From JAGRMG01 sp047975215 (GTDB taxonomy: Bacteria; Pseudomonadota; Alphaproteobacteria; Rhodobacterales; Rhodobacteraceae), in NCBI GenBank assembly GCA_047975215.1, contig JBKEDD010000088.1, positions 22,507 through 86,506 on the forward strand: a stretch of 64,000 nucleotides of DNA, in the 5' to 3' direction. A model generated the notes under the pieces. That model ran no database searches, had not been told where the DNA came from, and was given only the letters and a program-made list of their open reading frames with translations. The position numbers and the translations under genes are program-made. The first letter of the stretch is position 1. Every line of letters starts with the position of its first letter. Of this stretch, positions 1 to 8,470 are shown in pieces.

Positions 1-260
1 GCCCGGTCCCGGTAAAGCAATGCCGAACGTCCCTCGGCCCAGGGTCGGGGCGCCGCCATGCAGTCGTCGCAGTCCAGACGATGGCCATCCGGCTCACCGG
101 GCAGCGGTACACCGCAACTTTCGCAGACCGTCCCGCCGATGAACGGCGTATCGCGCCAGCAGGGTCCGCACAGGCCGAAATCGTTCTGCACCATCGTACC
201 GCACCCCAGGCAACGCGGCGGATAAAGAAGTTCGACTGCCGTTTGAAACCTTGCCCGCAT
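1..260 (-). CDS. comF: ComF family protein, N-terminal part (truncated by window edge)
   Basis: The reverse strand reads 86 codons from an ATG at 260 and runs off the window edge, so only the N-terminus is present. The visible part is the ComF double zinc ribbon, with cysteine pairs at residues 17/20, 31/34, 46/49 and 64/67. The C-terminal phosphoribosyltransferase-like domain lies outside. ComF proteins are linked to DNA uptake in naturally competent bacteria, but most alphaproteobacterial copies have no proven role. The gene is divergent from the methyltransferase-like gene, with only 17 bases between the two start codons, so the promoters must overlap the coding starts. Confidence 0.85.
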   Translation of the reverse strand, partial: MRARFQTAVELLYPPRCLGCGTMVQNDFGLCGPCWRDTPFIGGTVCESCGVPLPGEPDGHRLDCDDCMAAPRPWAEGRSALLYRDR

Positions 261-277
261 GGCCCTAGTTTGACCCC

Positions 278-1096
278 ATGACAGAAACGCCACTCCTGTT
301 CGACCGCGCGGCGCTGGCCGCCCGTCGCGCCCGGGCCTCCTCCGACGCGCTGTTTCTGCATCGCGCCGCGTGCGACGAGGTGCAGGATCGGCTGTCTATG
401 GTTAACAGAACGTTTACCGCATCCGCCGTGGTGACGCCCTTCGCCGATTTCTGGTCTGTGGAATTTCCCGACGCGCGGATCGTGCCCGACAGCGATATTC
501 TGGACCTCGCCCCCGAAGGTTTCGACCTGATAGTGCATGCGATGGCCCTGCACTGGGCCAACGATCCGGTGGGCCAGCTTGTTCAGTGCCGCAGGGCATT
601 GCGGCCCGACGGGCTGTTGCTGGCGATCCTTCCGGGCGGGCGGACGCTTCGGGAACTGCGCGCGGTTCTGGGCCAGGCCGAAATTGCCGTGGCCGGCGGG
701 CTGTCGCCGCGCATCGCGCCCATGGCCGAGATCCGCGACCTAGGCGCGCTGCTTCAGCGGGCAGGCCTGGCGCTGCCGGTGGCCGACGCAGTTGACCTGA
801 CCGCCGAATACCGTGACCTGCGCCACCTGATGCACGATTTGCGCGCGATGGGCGAAACCAACGTCATGGCCGCGCGTCTGCACCGCCCGACGCGGCGGGC
901 GGTGTTCGAGGCCGCCGAAACGCTCTACCGCGAGAATTTCGCCACGCCCGAGGGCCGTCTTCCGGCGACGTTCGAACTGGTTTGCCTGACCGGCTGGGCG
1001 CCCGCCGACACCCAGCCGAAACCGTTGCGCCCCGGGTCCGCACAGGCGCGGCTGGCCGATGCCCTGCGGACCACCGAAACCGGATTGCCCGATTGA
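278..1096 (+). CDS. Methyltransferase-like protein (NDUFAF5/BioC-related)
   Basis: The product has 272 residues and resembles the short SAM-methyltransferase-like proteins that often sit beside comF in Rhodobacterales. The segment around residues 83-95 (DLIVHAMALHWAND) and the following RRALRPDGLLL stretch match motifs II-III of class I methyltransferases. The glycine-rich SAM-binding motif I expected near residues 47-60 is not recognisable: that stretch reads TFTASAVVTPFADFW. Activity is therefore uncertain. It could be a degenerate methyltransferase or an assembly factor. The substrate is unknown. Confidence 0.75.
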   Translation: MTETPLLFDRAALAARRARASSDALFLHRAACDEVQDRLSMVNRTFTASAVVTPFADFWSVEFPDARIVPDSDILDLAPEGFDLIVHAMALHWANDPVGQLVQCRRALRPDGLLLAILPGGRTLRELRAVLGQAEIAVAGGLSPRIAPMAEIRDLGALLQRAGLALPVADAVDLTAEYRDLRHLMHDLRAMGETNVMAARLHRPTRRAVFEAAETLYRENFATPEGRLPATFELVCLTGWAPADTQPKPLRPGSAQARLADALRTTETGLPD

Positions 1097-1120
1097 CGCC
1101 CCCGCCTGTCCGGCTATCCC
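1093..1120 (+). promoter_or_regulatory. Candidate promoter of hemH
   Basis: TTGACG (1093-1098), a 16-base spacer and TATCCC (1115-1120) lie 44 bases upstream of the hemH ATG. The -35 hexamer overlaps the stop codon of the preceding gene. Identified by eye only. Confidence 0.4.
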
Positions 1121-1164
1121 GGGCACGACAGGAACCCGACAGCAGACCGACAGGATAAACACAC

Positions 1165-2217
1165 ATGCCCGACAGCCCCCGACGCCCGGATCATGCCCCT
1201 GCCACGCATCCGGCCATTGCCAAAGAAAGGACGGGTGTGCTGCTGGCCAATCTGGGCACGCCGGACGGCTATGACTATTGGCCGATGCGGCGCTATCTGA
1301 ACGAATTCCTGTCCGACCGGCGCGTGATCGACTATCCGGCATGGAAATGGCAGCCGCTGTTGCAGGCCGTGATCCTGACCAAGCGGCCGTTTTCCAGCGG
1401 CGCCGCCTACAGGTCTATCTGGAACCGGGAGACCGGCGAAAGCCCGCTGATGACCATCACCAGGGCGCAGACCGCGAAACTGGCCGCGCATCTGGCCAGT
1501 CGCTACGGCGACCGGGTGATGGTCGATTTCTGCATGCGCTATGGCAACCCGTCGACGAAATCGAAGGTTCGCGCGATGGTCGATGCCGGGTGCCGGCAAA
1601 TCCTGTTCTTCCCGCTATATCCGCAATACGCGGGCGCCACCACGGCGACGGCCAACGACCAGTTCTTCCGCGCGCTGATGGAGGAAACGTGGCAGCCCGC
1701 CAGTCGCACCGTGCCCGCCTATTTCGCGCGGCCGTCCTCTATCGACGCGCTGGCGCAGTCGATCGAACGCGCCTATGCGGCGGCCGAAACCCGGCCCGAT
1801 ATCCTGGTCTGTTCCTATCACGGGATGCCCGAACGCTATCTGGCTCAGGGCGATCCGTATCATTGCCAATGCGCCCGGACGACACGGCTGCTGCGCGAGC
1901 GCCTGGGCTGGGAGGACAGCGCGATCACCACGACCTTCCAGTCGAGGTTCGGCCCCGAGGAATGGCTGAAACCCTACACCGTGGACGAGGTGGCGCGACT
2001 GGTGCGGGCCGGCAGGAAGCGTATCGCCATCTGTGCCCCGGCGTTCTCGGCGGACTGCATCGAAACGCTGGAGGAGATCAACCAGGAGATCCGCGACAGC
2101 TTTCTTGCCGCGGGCGGCGAAAGCTTCACCTACATTCCCTGTCTCAATGACGACGACGCGCATATCGCCGCGCTGGGCGATGTCGCGGTGCAAAACCTGG
2201 CGGGCTGGCTCGAATAA
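1165..2217 (+). CDS. hemH: Ferrochelatase
   Basis: Inserts ferrous iron into protoporphyrin IX, the last step of protoheme synthesis. The product has 350 residues. A variable N-terminus of about 22 residues precedes the core that opens with GVLLANLGTP. The ferrochelatase signature SYHGMPERY carries the metal-binding histidine H219, and E300 lies exactly 81 residues later, as in characterised family members. LYPQYAGATT near residue 151 is also typical. hemJ, a protoporphyrinogen oxidase gene of the same pathway, lies at 39.8 kb. Confidence 0.96.
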   Translation: MPDSPRRPDHAPATHPAIAKERTGVLLANLGTPDGYDYWPMRRYLNEFLSDRRVIDYPAWKWQPLLQAVILTKRPFSSGAAYRSIWNRETGESPLMTITRAQTAKLAAHLASRYGDRVMVDFCMRYGNPSTKSKVRAMVDAGCRQILFFPLYPQYAGATTATANDQFFRALMEETWQPASRTVPAYFARPSSIDALAQSIERAYAAAETRPDILVCSYHGMPERYLAQGDPYHCQCARTTRLLRERLGWEDSAITTTFQSRFGPEEWLKPYTVDEVARLVRAGRKRIAICAPAFSADCIETLEEINQEIRDSFLAAGGESFTYIPCLNDDDAHIAALGDVAVQNLAGWLE

Positions 2218-2259
2218 ACTCTGCCCCGGGGGGGCGCCCGCCGGCCCGGTTCGAGAACG

Positions 2260-2289
2260 AAAAAGGCGGCAGGCATAGCCCGCCGCCTT
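2260..2289 (-). terminator. Intrinsic terminator of the small membrane protein gene
   Basis: An 8-bp stem (2263-2270 with 2282-2289) encloses a further GGC/GCC pairing. Read on the minus strand, it is followed by a run of five T (2264-2260). It sits just past the stop codon at 2315. It may also slow plus-strand transcription leaving hemH, but there is no T-tract in that direction. Confidence 0.75.
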
Positions 2290-2314
2290 AATGCTGTCTG
2301 TCGTCGTGTGCCGC

Positions 2315-2497
2315 TTAGTTGGCGGCGACGGCTGCGCCGACCAGCACCAGCAGGATCAGCGGCAGAACCCAGCCGCTGGACGATCCGGATGCTTCTTCGA
2401 CGATGACCGGCGCTTCGACGATCGGCTCGGCCAGACTGCCGGCAGTTGCGGACGAAGCGGCGGCGGCCAGGGCAGCAGCGAGAACGAGTTTCTTCAT
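2315..2497 (-). CDS. Small exported or membrane protein of 60 residues
   Basis: I do not recognise a named family. The ATG at 2497 is chosen because GGAGG sits six bases upstream and the reading then opens with a signal-peptide-like MKKLVLAAAL. A cleavage site ATA|G is plausible at residues 17-20. An acidic, proline-containing linker (residues 21-35) and a serine/glycine patch lead to a hydrophobic helix at about 42-59 that ends the protein. It could be a one-helix inner-membrane protein with a short periplasmic segment. It has its own terminator, so it is probably a real monocistronic gene. An in-frame extension to 2518 is possible but would bury the signal sequence. Confidence 0.7.
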   Translation of the reverse strand: MKKLVLAAALAAAASSATAGSLAEPIVEAPVIVEEASGSSSGWVLPLILLVLVGAAVAAN

Positions 2498-2635
2498 GTT
2501 AACCTCCAGAATTCGCACGATTCGAGTAAGTGAACCGTACTCCCAAGACTTACCTCGTGGGTTTTTCTAAGCAGCAATGCCGGTAGAATGCAAATGCTGT
2601 TTACGCATTTTCGCACTTGCGGCATCGCGATGTCG

Positions 2636-3244
2636 TCAAATAAGCAACACTTGCGTTCCCACCCTCGCCATGCCGAACAGCTCCTGAATGTGCTGGTTGT
2701 AAAGGCCGATGCACCCGTTCGAGGAGCGGCGGCCGATCTTGCGCGTGTCGTGGGTGCCGTGGATGCGGTAGTATTGCCAGCTCAGATATAGCGCGTGGGT
2801 TCCAAGCGGATTGTCCGGGCCTGGCGGAATGTAGCTGGGCCATTCGGGATTGCGCTTTTTCATCGACGGCGTCGGGCTCCAGCCCGGGCCTTCCACCTTG
2901 CGGATCACGCTCGTACGGCCGCGGCGCGTCAACTCGTCGGTCAGCGGCACGCTGCACGGATAAAGTTTGTACACCGACTGATCCGCCGACCAATAGTGCA
3001 GCGCCCGCGACACGGTATCGACCAGAATGGCGCCGCCATTCAGGCTACTGAAATACGGGCGCCACTCGGCGGCGCGAAAACTCGATATGTTATGGCGCAC
3101 GGCAGGTTCGGGCGCGGGCGGCGGGCGCAGCGGGTCATATTCCTGCTGTTCGTCTTCGGCGGCGATGGCCGGCATACCGATCAGCGCGGCGCTGCCCGCA
3201 AGGAAACCCCGCCGTGTGGGTGAGTGAAATGCATACTTCTTCAT
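2636..3244 (-). CDS. L,D-transpeptidase (YkuD domain) with Tat-type signal
   Basis: A periplasmic enzyme of 202 residues expected to form 3-3 peptidoglycan cross-links or attach proteins to peptidoglycan. The N-terminus carries a twin-arginine motif (TRRGFLAGS, RR at residues 11-12) followed by a hydrophobic stretch and AIA|A. The YkuD domain fills the C-terminal half. The catalytic motif SSNGCIGL places the nucleophile at C178, with the conserved histidine at H162 (IHGTHD). A second YkuD protein is encoded at 3939-4439. The two differ in signal type (Tat here, apparent lipoprotein there), which suggests different folding routes or sites of action. Confidence 0.92.
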   Translation of the reverse strand: MKKYAFHSPTRRGFLAGSAALIGMPAIAAEDEQQEYDPLRPPPAPEPAVRHNISSFRAAEWRPYFSSLNGGAILVDTVSRALHYWSADQSVYKLYPCSVPLTDELTRRGRTSVIRKVEGPGWSPTPSMKKRNPEWPSYIPPGPDNPLGTHALYLSWQYYRIHGTHDTRKIGRRSSNGCIGLYNQHIQELFGMARVGTQVLLI

Positions 3245-3412
3245 GACAAGCCAATCCGGGTTCAGTTATGATCCAGCCTGGCACAATATATGATCGCAAA
3301 GCCGCAGCGGCAAATCAAACGCGCGTCAGAAACCCCGCCGGCCGGTTTGCGCATTTGCGCCAGGTGCGTTAGCAGGGTAATCGGTTGGCCAACAAAAGAC
3401 ACCGGGAGAATC

Positions 3413-3928
3413 ATGTTTCGCGTCATTTCCCTTTTGCTGTCGTGCCTTGTGCTGCTGGCGGCCTGTACCGAGCCCTACGAATCCCAGCGCCTCGGCGCGG
3501 ACGGCAAGCCTTTGCCGACGGTCTATCGCATCCGCGGCGGCGACAAGGCGAAGATTCAGTATCGCATGCTCGATTCGGTCAACGCGCTGCGCGCGGCCTC
3601 CGGCGCCGGTCAGGTCCAGCTCAACTCGCAGCTGACCGCCGCGGCCGAAACCCATTCGCGCGATATGTCGGCGCAAAACCGGCCCTGGCATTTCGGCTCT
3701 GACGGATCGTCGCCGATCGACCGGGTGCAACGCGCCGGATACCCCGGCTCCATGCTGGGCGAAAACATCTCGGAAACCTATGAAACCGAGCTTGAGACCC
3801 TGGCAGCATGGATGGAAGAGCCGGGTTCGAGGTCGGTGATCCTGGAGCCTCGCGCCACCAACATGGGGTTCGCGTGGTACCAGGAACACAGCGGCAAGCT
3901 TTGGTGGACACTGGTGATGGGCAACTGA
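3413..3928 (+). CDS. CAP-domain (SCP/PR1-like) lipoprotein
   Basis: A lipoprotein of 171 residues. The start at 3413 is chosen over the longer frame because GGGAGA precedes it and the protein then begins with a clean signal peptide ending in the lipobox LAAC (lipidated C18). The CAP domain spans about residues 50-171 and shows the typical LNSQLTAAAETHSRDM, GENI and C-terminal WWTLVMG elements. Bacterial CAP proteins are extracytoplasmic and mostly of unknown activity. It is divergent from the Tat L,D-transpeptidase and convergent with the second one, so it may share an envelope function with them. Confidence 0.9.
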   Translation: MFRVISLLLSCLVLLAACTEPYESQRLGADGKPLPTVYRIRGGDKAKIQYRMLDSVNALRAASGAGQVQLNSQLTAAAETHSRDMSAQNRPWHFGSDGSSPIDRVQRAGYPGSMLGENISETYETELETLAAWMEEPGSRSVILEPRATNMGFAWYQEHSGKLWWTLVMGN

Positions 3929-3938
3929 CGCCCGCCTG

Positions 3939-4439
3939 TCACGCCCGGATGGTGATGGGTGTGCCCAGACGAACCATCGCATAGATCTGTTCGATCTCGC
4001 GGTTCTTGACCGCGATGCAGCCCGCCGTCCAGTCCGGGCCCTTCTTTCGCGGGGTGCCCTTGTTGGGCTGCCCATGAATGAAGATGTCGCCACCCGGTTC
4101 CTGGCCCATCGCCCTGGCCAGCGCGATGTCCTGTTCGTTGGGATAGGAAATGCCGACCGACAGGTGAAAGGCGCTGTTGGGATTGCGCCGGTCGATAACA
4201 TAGGTGCCTTCGGGCGTGCGACCGTCGCCCTTGACCTTCTTGGCGCCAGTCGGCGCAAAGCCCAGATCGAAGCGGTAGGATTCGAGAATGTCCTGATCGT
4301 TCAGCAGGAACATGCTGCGCGCGCCCTTGTTGACCACGATCGAGGTCACGGGCGGCCCGTTGTAGGTTCTGAACTTGCTGCTGCATCCCGGCACCGCCAG
4401 CGTTGCCAGCAGGCCCATTCCGAATGTCCGCCTTTTCAT
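3939..4439 (-). CDS. L,D-transpeptidase (YkuD domain), probable lipoprotein
   Basis: The product is 166 residues from the ATG at 4439, which has an upstream GGAAAG. The longer frame to 4505 would place a non-signal sequence ahead of MKRRTFGMGLLATLAV. C19 in VPGC fits a lipobox, although proline at -2 is unusual. The YkuD domain spans about residues 31-166, with conserved H122 (IHGQPNKG) and nucleophile C141 (TAGCIAV). It should modify peptidoglycan peptides in the periplasm. It converges with the CAP lipoprotein gene, leaving 10 bases between the stops. Confidence 0.92.
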   Translation of the reverse strand: MKRRTFGMGLLATLAVPGCSSKFRTYNGPPVTSIVVNKGARSMFLLNDQDILESYRFDLGFAPTGAKKVKGDGRTPEGTYVIDRRNPNSAFHLSVGISYPNEQDIALARAMGQEPGGDIFIHGQPNKGTPRKKGPDWTAGCIAVKNREIEQIYAMVRLGTPITIRA

Positions 4440-4501
4440 GGGTTCCCGTCTTTCCTGTCGCCTCGCGTCACTGATACCCCGGTTGCGGCCGGGGTGCCAA
4501 A

Positions 4502-5320
4502 TCAATTCTTGTCCTTGCGCATTTCGATCAACGCCTGCAACTGCACTTCGATCCCTTCCAGGCGCCCGACCACCTCGTCGCGGAAATCTCCTGTCTTGGC
4601 CTCGTCCTCGGCGTGGTGGGCGTCCTGCATCGAGTTTACGATCAGGCCGACCAGCAGGTTCACCACGGCAAAGGTCGTGACCATGATGAAGGGTACGAAG
4701 AACGCCCAGGCATAAGGGTAAACGGCCATGACCGGGCGCACGATGCCCATTGACCAGCTTTCCAGGGTCATGATCTGAAACAGCGAATAGGCCGATCGCG
4801 GCAGGCTGCCGAACCAGTCGGGGAAGGAGGCGCCGAACAGCTTGGTCGCCATCACCGCCCCGATATAGAAGATGATCGCCATCAGCAGGAACACGCTGCC
4901 CATGCCCGGCAGGGCTGTAAGAAAGCCCTCGACCACCCGGCGCAGCCGTGGCGCCACCGACACCACCCGCAGGACACGCAGGATGCGCAGGGCGCGTAGC
5001 ACCGACAGCCCGTGCGCCGCCGGTACCAGCGCGATCGCGACGATGACGAGATCGAACAGGTTCCAGCCGTTGCGGAAGAACCCTCCTCGCCAGGCAAAAA
5101 GCTTGAGAGCGATCTCGGCCACGAACACGGCCAGACAGGCCATGTCCAGCGCCAGGATTACCGCCCCGGCACCGGCCATCAGCCGCTCGGAGGTCTCCAT
5201 CCCAAGGATCACCGCGTTGAACAGGATGACTCCGGTGATGATGCGGGCGAATTCCGGCCGTTCGACGAGAACGGCCGCTCGGGCGCGCAGGGTCGGGGCG
5301 TTCGAGTTCGAATCGGTCAT
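4502..5320 (-). CDS. Voltage-gated sodium channel (NaChBac/NavAb family)
   Basis: One six-helix subunit of a homotetrameric channel, 272 residues. S4 carries regularly spaced gating arginines R109, R112, R115 and R118. Conserved acidic residues lie in S2 (E69) and S3 (D90). The pore loop contains TLESWSM (residues 185-191), identical to the NavAb selectivity filter as I know it, and S6 follows at about 205-231. The C-terminus (about 234-272) is acidic and then coiled-coil-like, as in family members that tetramerise through it. Known members are found in marine and alkaliphilic bacteria and conduct Na+. It stands as a single gene between the L,D-transpeptidase and ABC exporter genes. Confidence 0.95.
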   Translation of the reverse strand: MTDSNSNAPTLRARAAVLVERPEFARIITGVILFNAVILGMETSERLMAGAGAVILALDMACLAVFVAEIALKLFAWRGGFFRNGWNLFDLVIVAIALVPAAHGLSVLRALRILRVLRVVSVAPRLRRVVEGFLTALPGMGSVFLLMAIIFYIGAVMATKLFGASFPDWFGSLPRSAYSLFQIMTLESWSMGIVRPVMAVYPYAWAFFVPFIMVTTFAVVNLLVGLIVNSMQDAHHAEDEAKTGDFRDEVVGRLEGIEVQLQALIEMRKDKN

Positions 5321-5398
5321 GGCATCCTATTGCGGCAAGGCAGGCGTGGCGGCAAGTTGGTCATACCCGGACCCGCGAAGACACGCGACCGTGCGGCG

Positions 5399-7240
5399 CT
5401 ATTCCGCAGCGTCGGCATCCAGAAAACCGCCCGACTGCCGCGCCCAGAACCGCGCGTACAGCCCGCCGCTCGCCAGCAGCCCGGCGTGGCTGCCCTGTTC
5501 GACGATGCGGCCCCGGTCCATGACCAGGATGCGGTCCATCTGCGCGATGGTGGACAGGCGGTGCGCGATCGCGATCACCGTCTTGCCTTGCATCATGCCA
5601 TAGAGCGTGTCCTGAATGGCGGCCTCGACCTCGCTGTCCAGCGCGCTGGTCGCCTCGTCCAGCAGCAGGATCGGGGCATCCTTCAGGATCACCCGCGCCA
5701 GCGTCACCCGCTGGCGTTGTCCCCCCGACAGCTTGACCCCGCGTTCACCGACATGGGCGTCATAGCCGCGCCGGCCCTGCGGATCGGTCAGATCGAGAAT
5801 GAACTCGTGTGCCTCGGCCTGTTTCGCGGCGGCGATCATTTCGTCTTCACCGGCATCGGGACGTCCGTACAGGATGTTGTCGCGCACCGAGCGGTGCAAC
5901 AGCGAACTGTCCTGTTGCACCATGCCGATATGGCCGCGCAGACTGTCCTGCCGGACGCCTGCAATATCCTGCCCGTCGATCAGGATCTGCCCGGCCTCGG
6001 CATCGTAGAACCGCAAAAGCAGCTTGATCAGGGTCGATTTCCCAGCCCCCGACCGGCCGATCAGGCCAATCTTCTCTCCCGGTTCGATGGTCAGGTCGAT
6101 CCGGTCCAGCCCGCCGGCACCGCGGCCGTAATGGTGCGACAGGCCACGCAGCTCGATCCGCCCTTCCCGCAGCGCCAGAGGCCCGGCGGCGGGCGCGTCG
6201 ACCAGGGCGATGGGCTGGGCGATGGTCTCCATCCCCTCGGCCACGACACCGAGCTGGCGGAAGAACGTGGTCAGCGCCCACATGATCCAGCCCGTCATGG
6301 CGTTCAGCCGCAATGTCAGCGCCGTCGCCGCCGCCACCACGCCGACAGTGGCCTGCCCCTGCATCCACAATGCGATGGCCCAGCCCACCACGCCGACGAT
6401 CAACAGGCCGTTCAGCGTGACGAGAACCACATCCATCAGCGTGAAGATGCGCATTTCCGCCTGAAACGTCTTGCGCGACCTCTCGATGACCTCGCGCGCG
6501 TAATCCAGTTCCTGTGCGTGATGGGCAAACATCTTTACCGAATGGATGTTGGTATAGCTGTCCACCACCCGCCCCGTTATGGCCGAACGCGCATCCGACG
6601 CCGCCTTGGAGGCCGGCCCGACGCGGGCCACTGTCCAGCGGATCAGCACCAGATACAGCACGAACCAGATCATCAGCGGAATCAGCAGCCGCGCATCGGC
6701 CGCCAGCAGCAGCACCGCGGCGCCAACCAGATAGGCCAGGGCGAAGGAAATCGCATCGAACACCTGGAACACGACCTCGCCCGCTGCGGGGGGCGTCTGC
6801 ATGATCCGGTTGGCGATGCGTCCGGCGAAATCGTTCTCGAACCAGCCGACGGACTGGCGCAGCACGTGTTTATGCGCCCGCCAGCGGATCAGGGTGCCGA
6901 AGTTCGGCAGTATGGCATTGTTCAGAAGCATCACGTCGATGACGTGCAGCAACGGGCGCAGCAGCAGGATGAACAGCGCCACCGCGACAAGTTCGATACC
7001 GTATTGCGACCAGACCCGCGCCGGTTCGTCGCGGCCCAGAATGTCTACCACCCGACCCATGTAGAAGATCAGCCATACCTCGACCGCCGCCACGACAACC
7101 GAGAGCAGCCCGGCCCAGACAAACACCTGCCTGAACGGCCGGGCATAGGACATCATGAACGGCCACAACCGCGTGGGCGGGCGGTCTTCTTCGGGGTAAT
7201 CCACATAGGGATTGACCATATTTTCGAAGTATCTGAACAC
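5399..7240 (-). CDS. ABC exporter, fused permease and ATPase (MsbA-like)
   Basis: A half-transporter of 613 residues if begun at the GTG at 7240, which gives the usual MFRYFENMVNPY start. A frame to 7288 adds 16 unlikely residues. Six membrane helices fill about residues 40-330, and the nucleotide-binding domain follows. Walker A (GRSGAGKST), the signature LSGGQ and Walker B (ILLLDEATSALD) are intact, and the H-loop histidine is in IAIAHRLST. It should work as a homodimer exporting lipids or drugs. The substrate cannot be read from the sequence. No clear ribosome binding site precedes the GTG. Confidence 0.9.
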   Translation of the reverse strand: MFRYFENMVNPYVDYPEEDRPPTRLWPFMMSYARPFRQVFVWAGLLSVVVAAVEVWLIFYMGRVVDILGRDEPARVWSQYGIELVAVALFILLLRPLLHVIDVMLLNNAILPNFGTLIRWRAHKHVLRQSVGWFENDFAGRIANRIMQTPPAAGEVVFQVFDAISFALAYLVGAAVLLLAADARLLIPLMIWFVLYLVLIRWTVARVGPASKAASDARSAITGRVVDSYTNIHSVKMFAHHAQELDYAREVIERSRKTFQAEMRIFTLMDVVLVTLNGLLIVGVVGWAIALWMQGQATVGVVAAATALTLRLNAMTGWIMWALTTFFRQLGVVAEGMETIAQPIALVDAPAAGPLALREGRIELRGLSHHYGRGAGGLDRIDLTIEPGEKIGLIGRSGAGKSTLIKLLLRFYDAEAGQILIDGQDIAGVRQDSLRGHIGMVQQDSSLLHRSVRDNILYGRPDAGEDEMIAAAKQAEAHEFILDLTDPQGRRGYDAHVGERGVKLSGGQRQRVTLARVILKDAPILLLDEATSALDSEVEAAIQDTLYGMMQGKTVIAIAHRLSTIAQMDRILVMDRGRIVEQGSHAGLLASGGLYARFWARQSGGFLDADAAE

Positions 7241-7309
7241 TGCGCACCACTTCTGCGGACATGGATGACCGCACCATATAGGCCGCAAACGTGCCGCGGA
7301 ACAGCCGTT

Positions 7310-8470
7310 TCAGACCCGGCCCAGCAACTCCGCGCCGGTCAGGGTAAAGCCCGAAGCGATCCAGTCGCCTTCCAGACGAGCGAGCGCGGCGCCCAGCGCA
7401 GGCCCCCGCAACCGTGGCATCAGGTCGGCGGGAGCGACGGGAAAGACCGCCTCCGCGCCCCGTTCTGCGGCCGCCATGGCGGCTGCATCCCAGGGCGAGC
7501 CCAGCATCGCGGCGCGCAGCAGCAGCACGTCGCGGGCGGTGTCGGCACCCATACGGAAGCCGATCTCGCCCGGCCCGGCAGCACTGCCCGCCGCCTCCCG
7601 CATCTGCTCCAGCCCGCGTTTCTGCGTCCGGCTCAGCCGCAACGCGTCATCCATGCCGATACCGCCAAGACAGGCAAGGCGGCGCAGCGGATCGGGGGCC
7701 GCGCCGGCGTCGCCCTCAAGGTGCACCAGCGGCGCCAGAAACCGGTCATCCGCCCCCGGCAACACCTGGCCCAGCGCGCCGGTCGATCGCATCGCCGCGA
7801 CCGAGGGGGCCGGATCAGGCGCGGCCAGCAGCTTGAGCATCTCGGCCCCGATGCGTTCACGCGACAGGGTCGCGATCCCGCCCAGATTGGCGGCGATGGC
7901 GTTCATCGCATCCGGATCGAAACCGCCCCGGGGATCACCATACCAGGCGTGGAACCGAAAATAGCGTAGGGAGCGCAGATAATCCTCGCGGATGCGGTCG
8001 GTGGCGTCGCGGATGAACCGGACCCGGCGGCAGCGCAGGTCGGCCAGCCCGCCCAACGGATCCAGCACCGTGCCATCGGGACGGGCATACAGCGCGTTCA
8101 TGGTGAAATCGCGGCGCGCCGCGTCCTGTTCGATTCCGTCGGCGAAGGCGATCACCGCCCGGCGGCCGTCGGTTTCAACATCCTGGCGAAAGGTTGTGAC
8201 CTCGTGCGCGATGCCTTCGTTCACCAGCGTTACGGTGCCGTGCTCTATCCCCGTCGGCACGGCCCTGATGTTCGCGGCGCGGGCCAGTTCGATCACCCGT
8301 TCGGGCAGCGCGTCGGTTGCGATGTCGATATCGCTGACCGCGACGCCCAACAGCGCGTTGCGCACGCAGCCGCCGACGAACAGCGCCTGCGCGCCGCCCG
8401 CGCCGAGCGCAGCGCAGACCGCCTGCGTCGCGGGATTGATCAGCCAGTCATCGGTGATAGTCGGAGTCAT
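7310..8470 (-). CDS. cca: CCA tRNA nucleotidyltransferase / poly(A) polymerase family
   Basis: A class II nucleotidyltransferase of 386 residues that builds or repairs the 3' CCA end of tRNAs. The head domain shows VGGCVRNALLG (32-42) followed by the catalytic DID at D47/D49. RRDFTMNAL near residue 118 and EDYLRSLRYFRFH near 163 form the nucleotide-binding neck. It overlaps the upstream Nudix gene by four bases (ATGA), so the two are probably translationally coupled within the hslO-nudix-cca operon. Confidence 0.95.
   Translation of the reverse strand: MTPTITDDWLINPATQAVCAALGAGGAQALFVGGCVRNALLGVAVSDIDIATDALPERVIELARAANIRAVPTGIEHGTVTLVNEGIAHEVTTFRQDVETDGRRAVIAFADGIEQDAARRDFTMNALYARPDGTVLDPLGGLADLRCRRVRFIRDATDRIREDYLRSLRYFRFHAWYGDPRGGFDPDAMNAIAANLGGIATLSRERIGAEMLKLLAAPDPAPSVAAMRSTGALGQVLPGADDRFLAPLVHLEGDAGAAPDPLRRLACLGGIGMDDALRLSRTQKRGLEQMREAAGSAAGPGEIGFRMGADTARDVLLLRAAMLGSPWDAAAMAAAERGAEAVFPVAPADLMPRLRGPALGAALARLEGDWIASGFTLTGAELLGRV

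Noticed and set aside
402..416. TTAA-N7-TTTA, a near CtrA site
   Set aside because: One base off consensus and inside the coding part of the methyltransferase-like gene.
5012..7969. 985-residue open frame on the plus strand
   Set aside because: It lies antisense to the ABC exporter and cca genes. Its composition (Gln, His, Arg rich, no motifs) is that of a GC-rich shadow frame.
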